Below are positions 36,906 to 46,404 of a stretch of 64,000 nucleotides of DNA, piece by piece. The notes under the pieces were generated by a model. That model saw only the letters and a list, made by a program, of their open reading frames with translations, ran no database searches and had not been told where the DNA came from. Every line of letters begins with the position of its first letter. Within the stretch, counting starts at the first letter, position 1. Origin of the DNA: Actinomucor elegans. Taxonomy: Eukaryota; Mucoromycota; Mucoromycetes; Mucorales; Mucoraceae. Where the stretch lies: contig JAMSLZ010000001.1 in the NCBI GenBank assembly GCA_026027325.1, forward strand, positions 3,286,001 to 3,350,000, read 5' to 3'. Made by a program: the position numbers and the translations under genes.

Positions 36906-38206
36906 CCTCATTTAACATTAGGATAGGCATATGCAACTACACGTAAGGAATAGATTATACTATATCATATAATGAAGCTTTCTGAACGCTTTCTCGTATT
37001 TTTCTTTTGAACATTTATGTTTGTAGTGCAACAATAATCGAGATAGATGTATACAAGACATTTTGTTTCACCTGTGTAATGGACATATCAACTCAATCTT
37101 GTTTGCTTTCATTTTGATTTCTCCAATTCAATTTAATGAAGGAGTGATTGTTGTTGTTTCAGCCCTATATAATTCAACTACAAAAAATCAGCTAGGATGA
37201 TGTGTCGAGCAACTAATGGATACATAGATATTTATAAATCTTTTATGTCTGTCACCACCAAACGGTTACTCATCTTGCACTATTAAAAATTTCTAAGATT
37301 TATTCAGTTATGCTCGTTCCTATTTCATATTCTTTATAAAATATCTTAAGAAAAAAGTAAGAGTAATCATAACTTGTTTAAGTGGACTAACTTTCTTCTT
37401 TTTAATACTGTTTTAATATAGGCAGCGCTATAAATCCTGAGTGTACGAGATAGAAGCTGTCCTTTAGAAATATTACATATTACAATAGTGGTCTTCTAAT
37501 TACTGGTATATATTAGAGATATTACTGAGGAAAGCCAGTTTATATAGCTTTAGATAATAAGCTTGAAGATTCTGCAAAATAACAAACAATATAAAATACT
37601 AATGGTTTACTTATTACCTTAGACGTTCTAAGTGTGGATTTTGGGTATGAGCTCTGATATCTTGTGGGAGCATTGTACGTCCATCATATTTAACTGACTT
37701 AAGCAATACTGATACGTTTAATGTTTGAATATGTAGTTTTCTCGTAAAACGCTTCTGTCCTTTGCCTAATACATATTGGATTATTGGTGAGGGATACCAT
37801 TTCTCAGTATCTAATGTACCCTATACGTTATTTCGTGTATGTACATTTTATAAATAAAAACCATTTATTTAAAGAACTGCCGAAAGAAACTAAAACACAA
37901 AACATTACCATCATACTCAATGAGCGCCGTTTACCTGCCTAGTGTAGTAACATATAGTTAGTTTATTCTAATTCGAAATAGTAACATTATGCACACCTCC
38001 TTGAACGTATAACTAACAGTTCATAGTTGTTTGGACTGATGGACTTTCACGTTCCATCTTTTAAGGAAACAAATGTACTCATCTGGGTTCAGATAGTAGC
38101 ATCTTTCCCAGGTAATATGAATAAGGCCATCGGCCCTTTACTTGCTAGTACACAGGCTGGTTTGTTTATTGACTACCACATCCATAACATAGAAAATCTT
38201 TCATTA
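36906..38206. other. Spacer with one coding-like exon on the minus strand
   Basis: Mostly AT-rich. The stretch 37820-37618 (minus) is described separately. Nothing else is recognised. Confidence 0.4.
37618..37820 (-). pseudogene. Coding-like exon, unrecognised
   Basis: Minus-strand segment flanked by acceptor-like CGTATAG and donor-like CTAAG|GTAATAAG. Between them a 67-codon open frame reads protein-like: TLDTEKWYPSPIIQYVLGKG, then FTRKLHIQTLNVSVLLKSVK and RTMLPQDIRAHTQNPHLERL. Spliced to the next acceptor (TTGCAG near 37576) it stops within a few codons. No convincing start exon was found. It could be part of one gene with 36427-36905, or an isolated relic. Confidence 0.3.
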
Positions 38207-39085
38207 CTAACTTTGGGAGCACTTGCTGCTTAAATCACTACTGGTCAAACAGTAAGGCTTTGAGCCTCTCCTTGTTTGTATCGCGAAAAAGCTCTTGGAG
38301 CGATGTCCATAAGTAGTCCTGAGATACTGTTCATACCGTGTTGCTGCAAGAGCCGAACAAGTCTGAAGAGAAAATTACCACGCTGTGTTAATCCTTCTCA
38401 AAACACTTGAATATACGCCAAATTTAGCACTTACTGTTAGCCCTAAAACAAGCATATAGCTAGCAATATCGAGAGCACCCACTAGCTTTAAAATAAACAG
38501 CTCTATCACACTATCTATCTCGATTTCTATTATAGCCATCTTTATCCCTTCAAGTTCGTATGGTGATACTATAAGATCATGTAATTTCATAGCACAAATA
38601 AACCATAGGAAATACTTGTAGCATCTTATTAGTTTTTGCGATTCCTAATATTAAAAACGTTTCATCTTTTCTGTTACAATTGCACGTAAAAAAAAAGTTA
38701 GTTTACCCCCAAGCTACCTATAATAGCAAATGTGTACATAAACACTGAAATAATATCAATAATGTTCGAAGGAAACTGCAACCGAAAAAATGTCCACTTG
38801 GCTTGTTAAGGCCATATTAGTTAGAAAAGAAAACAACATCCAGAACATACAAGCTACCTGTAGCCGGGATTCCTATTAGATTGTATCTAAAAGAGAGTTC
38901 TCTAATAAAAAGCAAAAACCACTACATGAAAATAAATACGTTAAATTGTAATATAGACATCATAGGCAACGAAAACCTACCATACGAACAGTAGCATCTA
39001 GAAACACACTTGCTCTAGGAGATAAATAGTAATATGAGCGATTGGCAGCTCTACGCCTTGAACGACTTCTTGAATTTCTTGCCAT
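38207..39085 (-). CDS. Unrecognised multi-pass membrane protein, family copy B
   Basis: Five exons on the minus strand (39085-38981, 38921-38858, 38801-38707, 38644-38435, 38362-38207) give about 209 residues. It is the paralogue of copy A: exon 1 is 105 nt in both, and shared residues include RRAANRSYYYLSPRASVFLD, FPSNIIDIISVFMYTFAIIG and ESQKLIRCYKYFL. Differences from A: the N-terminus is more basic (MARNSRSRSRRR), intron 3 has a GT rather than GC donor, and the last exon reads past A's stop to a longer basic tail. The acceptor matching A's third exon (TGCAG|TTTCC) would break the frame. The frame survives only if the upstream ACAAG at 38802 is used, which adds about nine residues; otherwise this copy is a pseudogene. 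Hydrophobic segments match A. Confidence 0.58.
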
Positions 39086-40416
39086 CCTTTGTTTCAGATT
39101 CAAAAGAGAAAGACAAAGAAAGGTTTAAAGCCGCTAAACTTTCTTAAAACTAGATTCAGAAGCCACTCAGCATAAATAATGCCGTGTCGCAACAGTAATC
39201 CCACTTTTATATTTCTATCTAATTATCACCAGTAATGAATTTAGGTGTAAGTAAGTTTCATATCTGTATCGATTACTTTATTTGCATTGAACAAGATAAG
39301 CTGAACTCCATTTTTAAAATCGAATTTAGTCTACCATGCAATTTTTGATCCAGTTGTTTCCAAATGTATCCCAGCCAACTTCTGATATAGTAGTAGAGCA
39401 GAAGAAAACAACATGATTGCGAGTAGTATACGTTTTACTTGATTATGCTTTTATTGGATTATTATATATGTTATTAATGGCGCACTATAACATACTTTTG
39501 GGTATTTAAAATACATGAACATTGTTTATATAGCATCTCTAAGCTCGTTACGTTCGTCAATTTGACTGATGATATGTGAATATAAAAGTTTTATTGCGGC
39601 AGTGGAAATTGAATCACAGGGTCATCATGGTATAAACTCAATAAGATTCATTAAGGTATTCCAATGTCTCTATGTCTTCAACAAACTAATGTATCACTAG
39701 GAGTTTCGATGAGAATGTAAAATAAAGCTCTTTTTTTTTTAGTTGCTATATTTTGAAATTATACTTTCTATAGCTTATGCTAATTCAAATATGCATCAAT
39801 TGCCTTCTGCAACCATAAAATCGATTCTTGGGTACATTTCCGAGCCAAAATCATTACCAATTGGACGTATTTTTATTAGCTGAAGAAAATTGAACATTTA
39901 GCCTGAGCTTGTAAAATTAGTATGACATGTTGGTCAAGAAGTGATCTCGGTAAATCTCGGTCAAATGTCGCGTTTGGTTAATTGTCCATGCACACAATGA
40001 GTTGCTGCATCTGGTAAACACACAGATCTATCCTGATTCCATTAATTATATTAAATAATTTGTGCGCACGTGTTCATTATTACTTTTACTAAGGAGCTAT
40101 TGTTTTCTCGCGCTTAATTTAAATGTCTCGAGCTTTCTTGGTCAAGTGATATTGTAGAAATATCTTTTGTAGCATCAACAAGTTATAATTAGAGAAACTT
40201 ATCTGAGAATAGTAGATTTGGAAGGAGAAAAATGACACTCAGATATTCACTAAATAAAGCATTTGGTCTAGTCTGTTAAAGGATTACCGTTTGTAAAGTA
40301 TTCTCCTACATAAAGAGGGAAAAGAAGCCTAATTAGAATTGTGTGTTTTTTTTTGCACCCAAAGCACATGCAGGGCATAGCAAAACCCTGCGCTTACTGA
40401 CTGAAGTGGCGTGAAG
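39086..40416. other. Duplicated promoter-like region and spacer
   Basis: 39110-39400 matches the region upstream of copy A. A dispersed-repeat copy on the minus strand lies at about 39940-39990. No gene is supported in 39.4-40.4 kb. Confidence 0.45.
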
Positions 40417-40719
40417 CTAAATAAATGGCCATCTTAAGTTTGGCTGTGATACAAAGACGCTTCCTAAGAATACGTTCGGAACTAAAATAGCCCATTGGTT
40501 CCAACGGTTTCCCCCAGAAACAGCTGCTTGAACTAAGAATGCCATCTCCACAAGCTCGGCTTGATATTCTCGGAGGAACTGTATAGAATCGCAATTGTGC
40601 CGTATTAGACTTAACGGCGCGGCTGCTAGCACCGAATAAGCAAGTGCATAAACCCGGTAGGCATGTTTATCTGCACTTTCAGAACGCCTACTCGATGAAC
40701 TGCTGTCATAAGTTATGCA
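40417..40719 (-). CDS. Diverged third member of the membrane-protein family (partial)
   Basis: A 100-residue open stretch on the minus strand preceded by an acceptor-like CATCTAG, so at least one upstream exon is missing from the model. After a Ser/Arg-rich start (SSSSRRSESADK) come hydrophobic segments around AYRVYALAYSVLAAAPLSLI and AELVEMAFLVQAAVSGG. The second can be laid without gaps on copy B's FPSNIIDIISVFMYTFAIIG with mostly conservative changes, and the Ser/Arg-rich lead matches copy B's N-terminus. GC content is higher than in its neighbours. The assignment to the family is inference from pattern, not clear identity. Confidence 0.35.
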   Translation of the reverse strand, partial: CITYDSSSSSRRSESADKHAYRVYALAYSVLAAAPLSLIRHNCDSIQFLREYQAELVEMAFLVQAAVSGGNRWNQWAILVPNVFLGSVFVSQPNLRWPFI

Positions 40720-41550
40720 CTAGATGAATCACATTGTCGCTATATCTATTAAATGCTGCTCTCTCAATTACAAGCTGCCCCTGTACATAGGATGAACGTG
40801 GTTTTATCGGAAAGTTCCTTTTGGGTTTCATAAATGGTCATTGACAAATATGATAATCAAAACCTTTGTGTAGGGCCTTTTTGTTTATGTTTAAGAACTC
40901 AATTACCACTTTACATAATTGATTAGTATTGAATGATATTCCACACATGATACTAATAATGTATGTAAGTAACTAACAAAAAGTTTCATTAAATTTTATC
41001 AGGGTAGCGATAAAAAGGAGGGTATAGTGTCATATGGACTGACTGTAATGTCTAGATTCTTCTCTGTGTAGTGAATCATTATCATAGACTGTAATTGAAC
41101 AGCATCATTATTCTTTTAAATGGGATAATAAACATCTTGCCTCTTTGGCGTGCAATGCGCGTTACTGCATGTTTAAGTAACTCCTCTACAAAACAATGGT
41201 ATCTAAACACACATATCTTTACTCTGAGCCCCTCCTATTTCATGAACCTCCGTGTTTCTCAGCTAAAAACGCATAATATAGTTGGTGAAGCCCAGGTATG
41301 AATTCAATCATACGGAAGGTAGACGCGTCAACTAGCCGTTCAAAAGAATGAAAATTTAAAATATATTTGGTTCAAATCTTAAAAAAAACGTATAAATAAC
41401 AATCAATCTGTGTAAGCTCTAGTTTTTCTGCATATTCTTCTGGTATATAAAGCTCCTCTGTCTTTTTCTCTCTTTCTCTCCTATCAAACTCTTCTTTCCC
41501 CTCTGTTTTTGCTCCTATTCCACCATTACCATTCTGTACATATCACTTTC
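40720..41550. other. Spacer and promoter of the orphan gene at 41.5 kb
   Basis: It holds a TATA-like TATATAAAG at 41444-41452 and a CT-rich leader (41459-41510) ahead of the start at 41551. Any 5' exon of the 40.4-kb minus-strand frame would lie at its left edge. Confidence 0.45.
41444..41452 (+). promoter_or_regulatory. TATA box
   Basis: TATATAAAG about 100 bp before the ATG at 41551, followed by a CT-rich leader, as in well-expressed fungal genes. Confidence 0.5.
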
Positions 41551-42537
41551 ATGGCAAACGCCTTTTCTGTTCTTTCACTAAAACGAAATCGTTCAGCAAG
41601 TGCTTCAAAGGAATCAAAGATGAGCGCCATTTTCAATAAACTGGCAAATACATTTCATACCAGCAAAAAACGCAAACAACTTGAAGAATACCACCATCAG
41701 AGAAGGTCTTCTTTAAGCGCACTCTTTGATTACTTTCGCTCCGCAGAAGAAGACCACCCTTTTGCGAATGATGCTCTATTTGAGCAAAACCGATATAAAC
41801 AACAGAAAGATAATAGAAATGCGAGCCTAGTAAATCTGCAGCTGGAACAGCAGCCTCGCACACTACCTGCAGTAGCACCAATAAGTATCCTAAAACCTAC
41901 CACCGCTAATACCAAACATCATCGACATACTAATAGTACACCAGTTGCTACAACAGCAAGGAAAATGAAAGCAAGCCATATACGGCACTATTCACATGTG
42001 TCATGTATCTCATCATCCAATATCACTGTGAATTCCGAAGACTTGACTGCTAAAGAATTTGCAGATATAGCAGGTATTCGAATTCTATCTGAAGACGAAA
42101 ATGACCCAATCGATTCCAACGCATGTTCATTAATAAACAAGAAGATATGTACACATTGTGGTGACGAGGAAAACAATATCCCTTCGTTGATCGTCACATC
42201 CAGTAACAGTAGCCATCATAACAATGCTAGTTCTATACTTTCAAAAAGTAGCTTATATAATGATATGATATTAGATGAACCTCAGATTTGGGATAATGAC
42301 TTTTGGCAAAGACCAGGCAGCAGTCGACTTGCTGCTCCTTCCATTCTGCATGAATTGAAGCAAAATGTGTCACTAAACCAAGATACCTATATCAAAAAAG
42401 GTCGATTTGAGATCCACCTATCCAATAATAATACGACAGAAAACACTGCGCCTAACAAATCACAACAATCTAATACAGTGATAGAGTGGAAGCGTAAATC
42501 ACGACCTACAGCTACCAAGCATCAAGTACCGGCATGA
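41551..42537 (+). CDS. Orphan low-complexity protein
   Basis: A single exon of 328 residues with no recognised domain. The N-terminal 70 residues are basic and Ser-rich and include NRSASASKESK and KKRKQLEEYHHQRRSS, a possible nuclear signal or kinase-site cluster. The middle contains LTAKEFADIAGIRILSEDE, which looks like a short conserved helix. A lone CxxC pair sits in KKICTHCGDEEN. Near the C-terminus are EPQIWDNDFWQRPGSS and YIKKGRFEIHLS, islands of ordered-looking sequence in an otherwise Asn/Ser/His-rich disordered protein. Met at 41551 (MANAFSVLSLKRNR) is the first ATG in frame after the TATA box and leader. Probably regulatory, but no function can be named. It lies 229 bp before threonine deaminase on the same strand. 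Confidence 0.75.
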   Translation: MANAFSVLSLKRNRSASASKESKMSAIFNKLANTFHTSKKRKQLEEYHHQRRSSLSALFDYFRSAEEDHPFANDALFEQNRYKQQKDNRNASLVNLQLEQQPRTLPAVAPISILKPTTANTKHHRHTNSTPVATTARKMKASHIRHYSHVSCISSSNITVNSEDLTAKEFADIAGIRILSEDENDPIDSNACSLINKKICTHCGDEENNIPSLIVTSSNSSHHNNASSILSKSSLYNDMILDEPQIWDNDFWQRPGSSRLAAPSILHELKQNVSLNQDTYIKKGRFEIHLSNNNTTENTAPNKSQQSNTVIEWKRKSRPTATKHQVPA

Positions 42538-42718
42538 AAACTCTTAATGATCTTTCTATTATCTATTGTCTCTATTGCAACCAATAAAAGTAACTGGATT
42601 TTACTGAGTCATTTGGAGTTATCAAACGCATTATTAGTACAAACTTTTAGATACCGATGGGATGGAGTTCCACATAAATAAGCTTGATTTCCCTTGCCTT
42701 TCTCTCTCTCTTTTTTTT

Positions 42719-42738
42719 TATATATATATATATATATC
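42719..42738 (+). promoter_or_regulatory. (TA)n tract, probable core promoter of ILV1
   Basis: Nine or so TA dinucleotides follow a T-run, 30-48 bp before the ATG at 42767. It is both a microsatellite and the only TATA candidate. Confidence 0.4.
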
Positions 42739-42766
42739 TCTTTAAACACTTGTATTAACATAAATA

Positions 42767-44536
42767 ATGACTGAACAGCCCAAAGCAGACTACGAACAAC
42801 CTGACTACCTGCGCATGATCTTGACAGCGCGAGTTTATGATATTATCAAGGAAACTCCACTTCAAGAAGCTGTCAACTTGAATACGAAGCTTGGTTCCAA
42901 AATTTATTTGAAGCGTGAAGATCTTCAACCTGTTTTCTCGTTCAAGATCCGTGGTGCTTATAATCGCTTGGCCCACTTGTCTGATGAAGAAAAAAAGCGG
43001 GGTGTTATCGCTTGTTCCGCAGGTAAAAATAATAAAAATGCATACATACTTCAATACCCAATCAATTAACCTCCCTTTAACTTTAGGCAATCATGCACAA
43101 GGTGTCGCTATTTCTGCTCAAAAGTTAGGTATCAAGGCCAAGATTGTTATGCCTGTCCCTACACCTGCTATCAAAGTAAGTATTCTAGTTGCAAAACGGT
43201 GAAACAGATGGCTTATTTGCTATGGTATACTAGTGGCGCAATGTAGCGAGACTCGGTGCTGAAGTCGTGCTGTTTGGTAATGACTTTGATGAAGCCAAGA
43301 AGGAATGTGCGCGATTGACGGCCGAAGAAGGGCTTTTGGATATTCCCCCTTTTGACGATCCATATGTTATTGCAGGTCAAGGCACCATTGGTATGGAAAT
43401 CTTGAGACAGCATGATATCAACAAGATCTCTGCTATCTTTATCCCCATCGGCGGCGGTGGATTGGTCGCTGGTATTGGCAGTTATGTCAAACGCATTGCA
43501 CCTCACATCAAGATCATCGGCGTAGAAGCACACGATGCTTGTGCTATGGATCAAAGTCTGAAAGCATCTGAACGTGTCTTGTTGAACGAAGTAGGTTTAT
43601 TTGCGGATGGTGCTGCTGTGCGTATGGTAGGTCAAGAAAACTACCGCCTTGCCAAGACATTGATTGATGATGTGGTGCTTGTGAATAATGATGAAGTTTG
43701 TGCTGCTATCAAGGACGTGTTTGAAGGTATGTAACGTTTCTTTAACAGTGTTTCTGTATTGACCAATGGCCATCCATAGATACGAGATCTGTCTGTGAAC
43801 CCACAGGTGCACTTTCCTTAGCAGCTATTAAAAAGTATATTACTATGTATCCTGAGACCAAACAAGACGTCCATGTGGCCATTGTATCTGGTGCCAATGT
43901 CAATTTTGATCGTCTTCGCTTTATTGCTGAGCGTGCTGAGCTTGGTGAAAAGACTGAAGCTTTTTGTACTGTCATTATTCCCGAACGACCTGGAAGCTTT
44001 ATGAAAATGATCAACCAAGTTATTCCCCGCGCAGTGACTGAGTTCTCATACCGTTATAATGATCCCAAGGAAGCACATATCTATATTTCTTTCAAGGTAA
44101 ATGATCTGGAAACAGAATCAAAGCAAGTGTTGGAAGCTTGGGCAAAGGATGGTATGCGAGGTATTGATGTGAGCGATAATGAGTTGGCCAAATGCCATGC
44201 GCGTTATATGGTGGGCGGCAGCAGACCTGAACACGAACGTGTGTTCCGATTCATATTCCCCGAACGTCCTGGTGCTTTAACGCGCTTCTTGGAAGGATTG
44301 GATTCGAAATGGAACGTATCCTTGTTTCATTATCGTAACCATGGCGATGGTAACTTGCTATATTAGCATATGATTATTTATGACTCATGATTTGTTTTGT
44401 AGATATGGGTAAAGTCTTTGTAGGTATACAGGTACCTCCAGGAGATACAGCTCAATTTGACGAATACTTGGTTAGACTCGGTTATCAATATGAAGAAGAA
44501 ACTGATAATGTAGTTTATAAGTCATTCTTGTGGTAG
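42767..44536 (+). CDS. ILV1: Threonine deaminase (threonine ammonia-lyase)
   Basis: Five exons (42767-43022, 43087-43175, 43234-43726, 43780-44349, 44403-44536) give about 513 residues. The PLP enzyme converts threonine to 2-oxobutanoate, the first step to isoleucine. The PLP lysine lies in [10 protein letters not shown] (K60). [10 protein letters not shown] and the Gly-rich phosphate loop [13 protein letters not shown] are also present. Two C-terminal ACT-like regulatory modules start at [12 protein letters not shown] and [12 protein letters not shown], as in the isoleucine-regulated biosynthetic type. The expected fungal mitochondrial presequence is absent: the protein starts [14 protein letters not shown], directly at the catalytic domain, and is about 60 residues shorter than yeast Ilv1 (576). 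A long TA run (42720-42737) sits just upstream. Either an upstream exon was missed or this enzyme is cytosolic. Confidence 0.95.
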
Positions 44537-44800
44537 AATACCCTGTCTTCAAAATGTATAGAGCCATTGTATATAGATTTCTTTTGAATAATAAAAGAAT
44601 ACGTAATATCTTAAAACTTTCCATGCACCTTACCTTATCATTAAAGAAATCAATGAACCAGAGTCTGTGGCTTGGCCAATTGAAACTAAGGATGATGTGA
44701 CCGAAAATATTTTTTTTTCACTGAATAGAAAGACTAATCGTTTGCTGGTATTTTTTTTTTTTTTTTTTTTTTCCTTCCCTTTAACTTTTTTGATATAAAA

Positions 44801-45550
44801 ATGTCTTTCACTCTTGAAGCTCCTTTGGCCTATAAGATCCTCGATAGCTACTTTGAGAACGTTTCCTACGTTAAGGGGTAAGCTCATTGTTTCATTAATG
44901 TAGATTACAGATTCTCATCTTGATTGATAGTGCTGAGGCTTCCGAAGCTGACAAGTCTGTCTTCTCTGCTTTGACTGAAGGTCCCTCTGCTGAGGCCTAC
45001 CCTCACTTGGCCAGATGGTACGCTCACATTGCTGCTGTCCAAGGTTTGATTACCAAGTAAGTTTCACCTGAAAAAAAGACGCGTTTTTATTTCGATTCCT
45101 AAACTCGAGATTGCGCTTAGGGATGCTGCTGCTGCTCCTGCTGCTGCCGCTGCTGAAGAAGATGATGATGATATCGATCTCTTCGGTTCCGATGACGAGG
45201 AAGTTGATGAGGAAGCCGAGAAGCTCAAGGCTCAACGTGTTGCTGAATATAACGCCAAGAAGGCTAACAAGCCCAAGACCATTGCTAAGACCACTGTTAC
45301 TCTTGATGTCAAGCCTTGGGATGATGAGACCAACATGGAAGAATTGACTGCTGCTGTCAAGGCTATCCAAATGGATGGTTTGCTTTGGGGTGGTCACCAA
45401 CTCGTTGCTATCGGTTACGGTATCAAGAAGCTCCAAATCAACTGTGTTGTTGAGGATGATAAGGTCATGATGGATGATTTGTCTGATGCTATCACTGATT
45501 TGGAAGACTATGTCCAATCTGTTGATGTTGCTGCTATGCAAAAGATCTAA
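44801..45550 (+). CDS. EFB1: Elongation factor 1B beta (eEF1B-alpha/EF-1-beta, GEF of eEF1A)
   Basis: Three exons (44801-44877, 44931-45056, 45121-45550) give about 210 residues; yeast Efb1 has 206. It catalyses GDP-GTP exchange on eEF1A during translation elongation. The N-terminal domain (to about residue 65) is GST-C-like and includes [20 protein letters not shown]. An Ala-rich then acidic linker follows ([17 protein letters not shown]), the hallmark central acidic block. The C-terminal exchange domain contains [36 protein letters not shown] and the terminal AAMQKI. The leader has a 22-T run at 44750-44771, and codon use is strongly biased to C/T-ending codons such as AAG and GTT/GTC, consistent with high expression. 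Ends and phases of both introns are clean. Confidence 0.97.
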
Positions 45551-46367
45551 GAACTTGTAAATCAATAAATAGTACATGTATTACACTGTATATATACACA
45601 TAGAAACGCGTTTTGATAAGCTATTTTGTTTGTAAATATGATAGAAAGGTTTTGCTTTTATCATGGGCCTTTGATACTATGATTCACATTATCGATTAGA
45701 TCGGGTTAAATAGGAGATGTGAAGTAAAATTCATTCGATACAGCAATTATCATATCAAAGTAACCATAACATTCAAATACATGGTATCAACTATCATATC
45801 AAGCTGTCAAAATAATTACTTTGTCTACCAAGACTCAGCATGATCTGAAACATAAAAGCACGCTATTCTACATCTTCATACAATAGTCAGCAAGGGAAAT
45901 CTTAACATAGCTTGTAATCATAAACTTAGAATCACTTCCATTGTATTCAGATCGAGTTTGTTTAGGTATAACAGCCCTTTTTAAACATACATTACTAATC
46001 GGATGCAATATTTAACTGGGATCGATTGAGAAATCTATAGATCAATGATTTTAACTAATACGTTTAATTACATCTACTCTTCATTTTATAGCGTATTGCA
46101 AAATTTTGATCAAATAATAATTCTTATGGATGTAGTAGTCCTTTATGAGCAAACACTATTAACCAGATGTGATATTGGAGCAAGCTGATTCAGAAAAATA
46201 CCAAGGATATACTTTAAGCTCATTTTCCCCCTAGTCGTATTTCTTTTATAAAGCATCAAGCCGGCTTACCCAAGGCATATTTGATTAATATTGTAAATAG
46301 AAGATATAGATAAGTACGAGAAAATATTTTTCACATTTTTTTTTGTGTGAAGTTTGCAAATTACAGT

Positions 46368-46404
<37 letters not shown>

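Noticed and set aside
42719..42738. (TA)n as an origin or special structure
   Set aside because: A plain microsatellite at the expected TATA position of ILV1 explains it.
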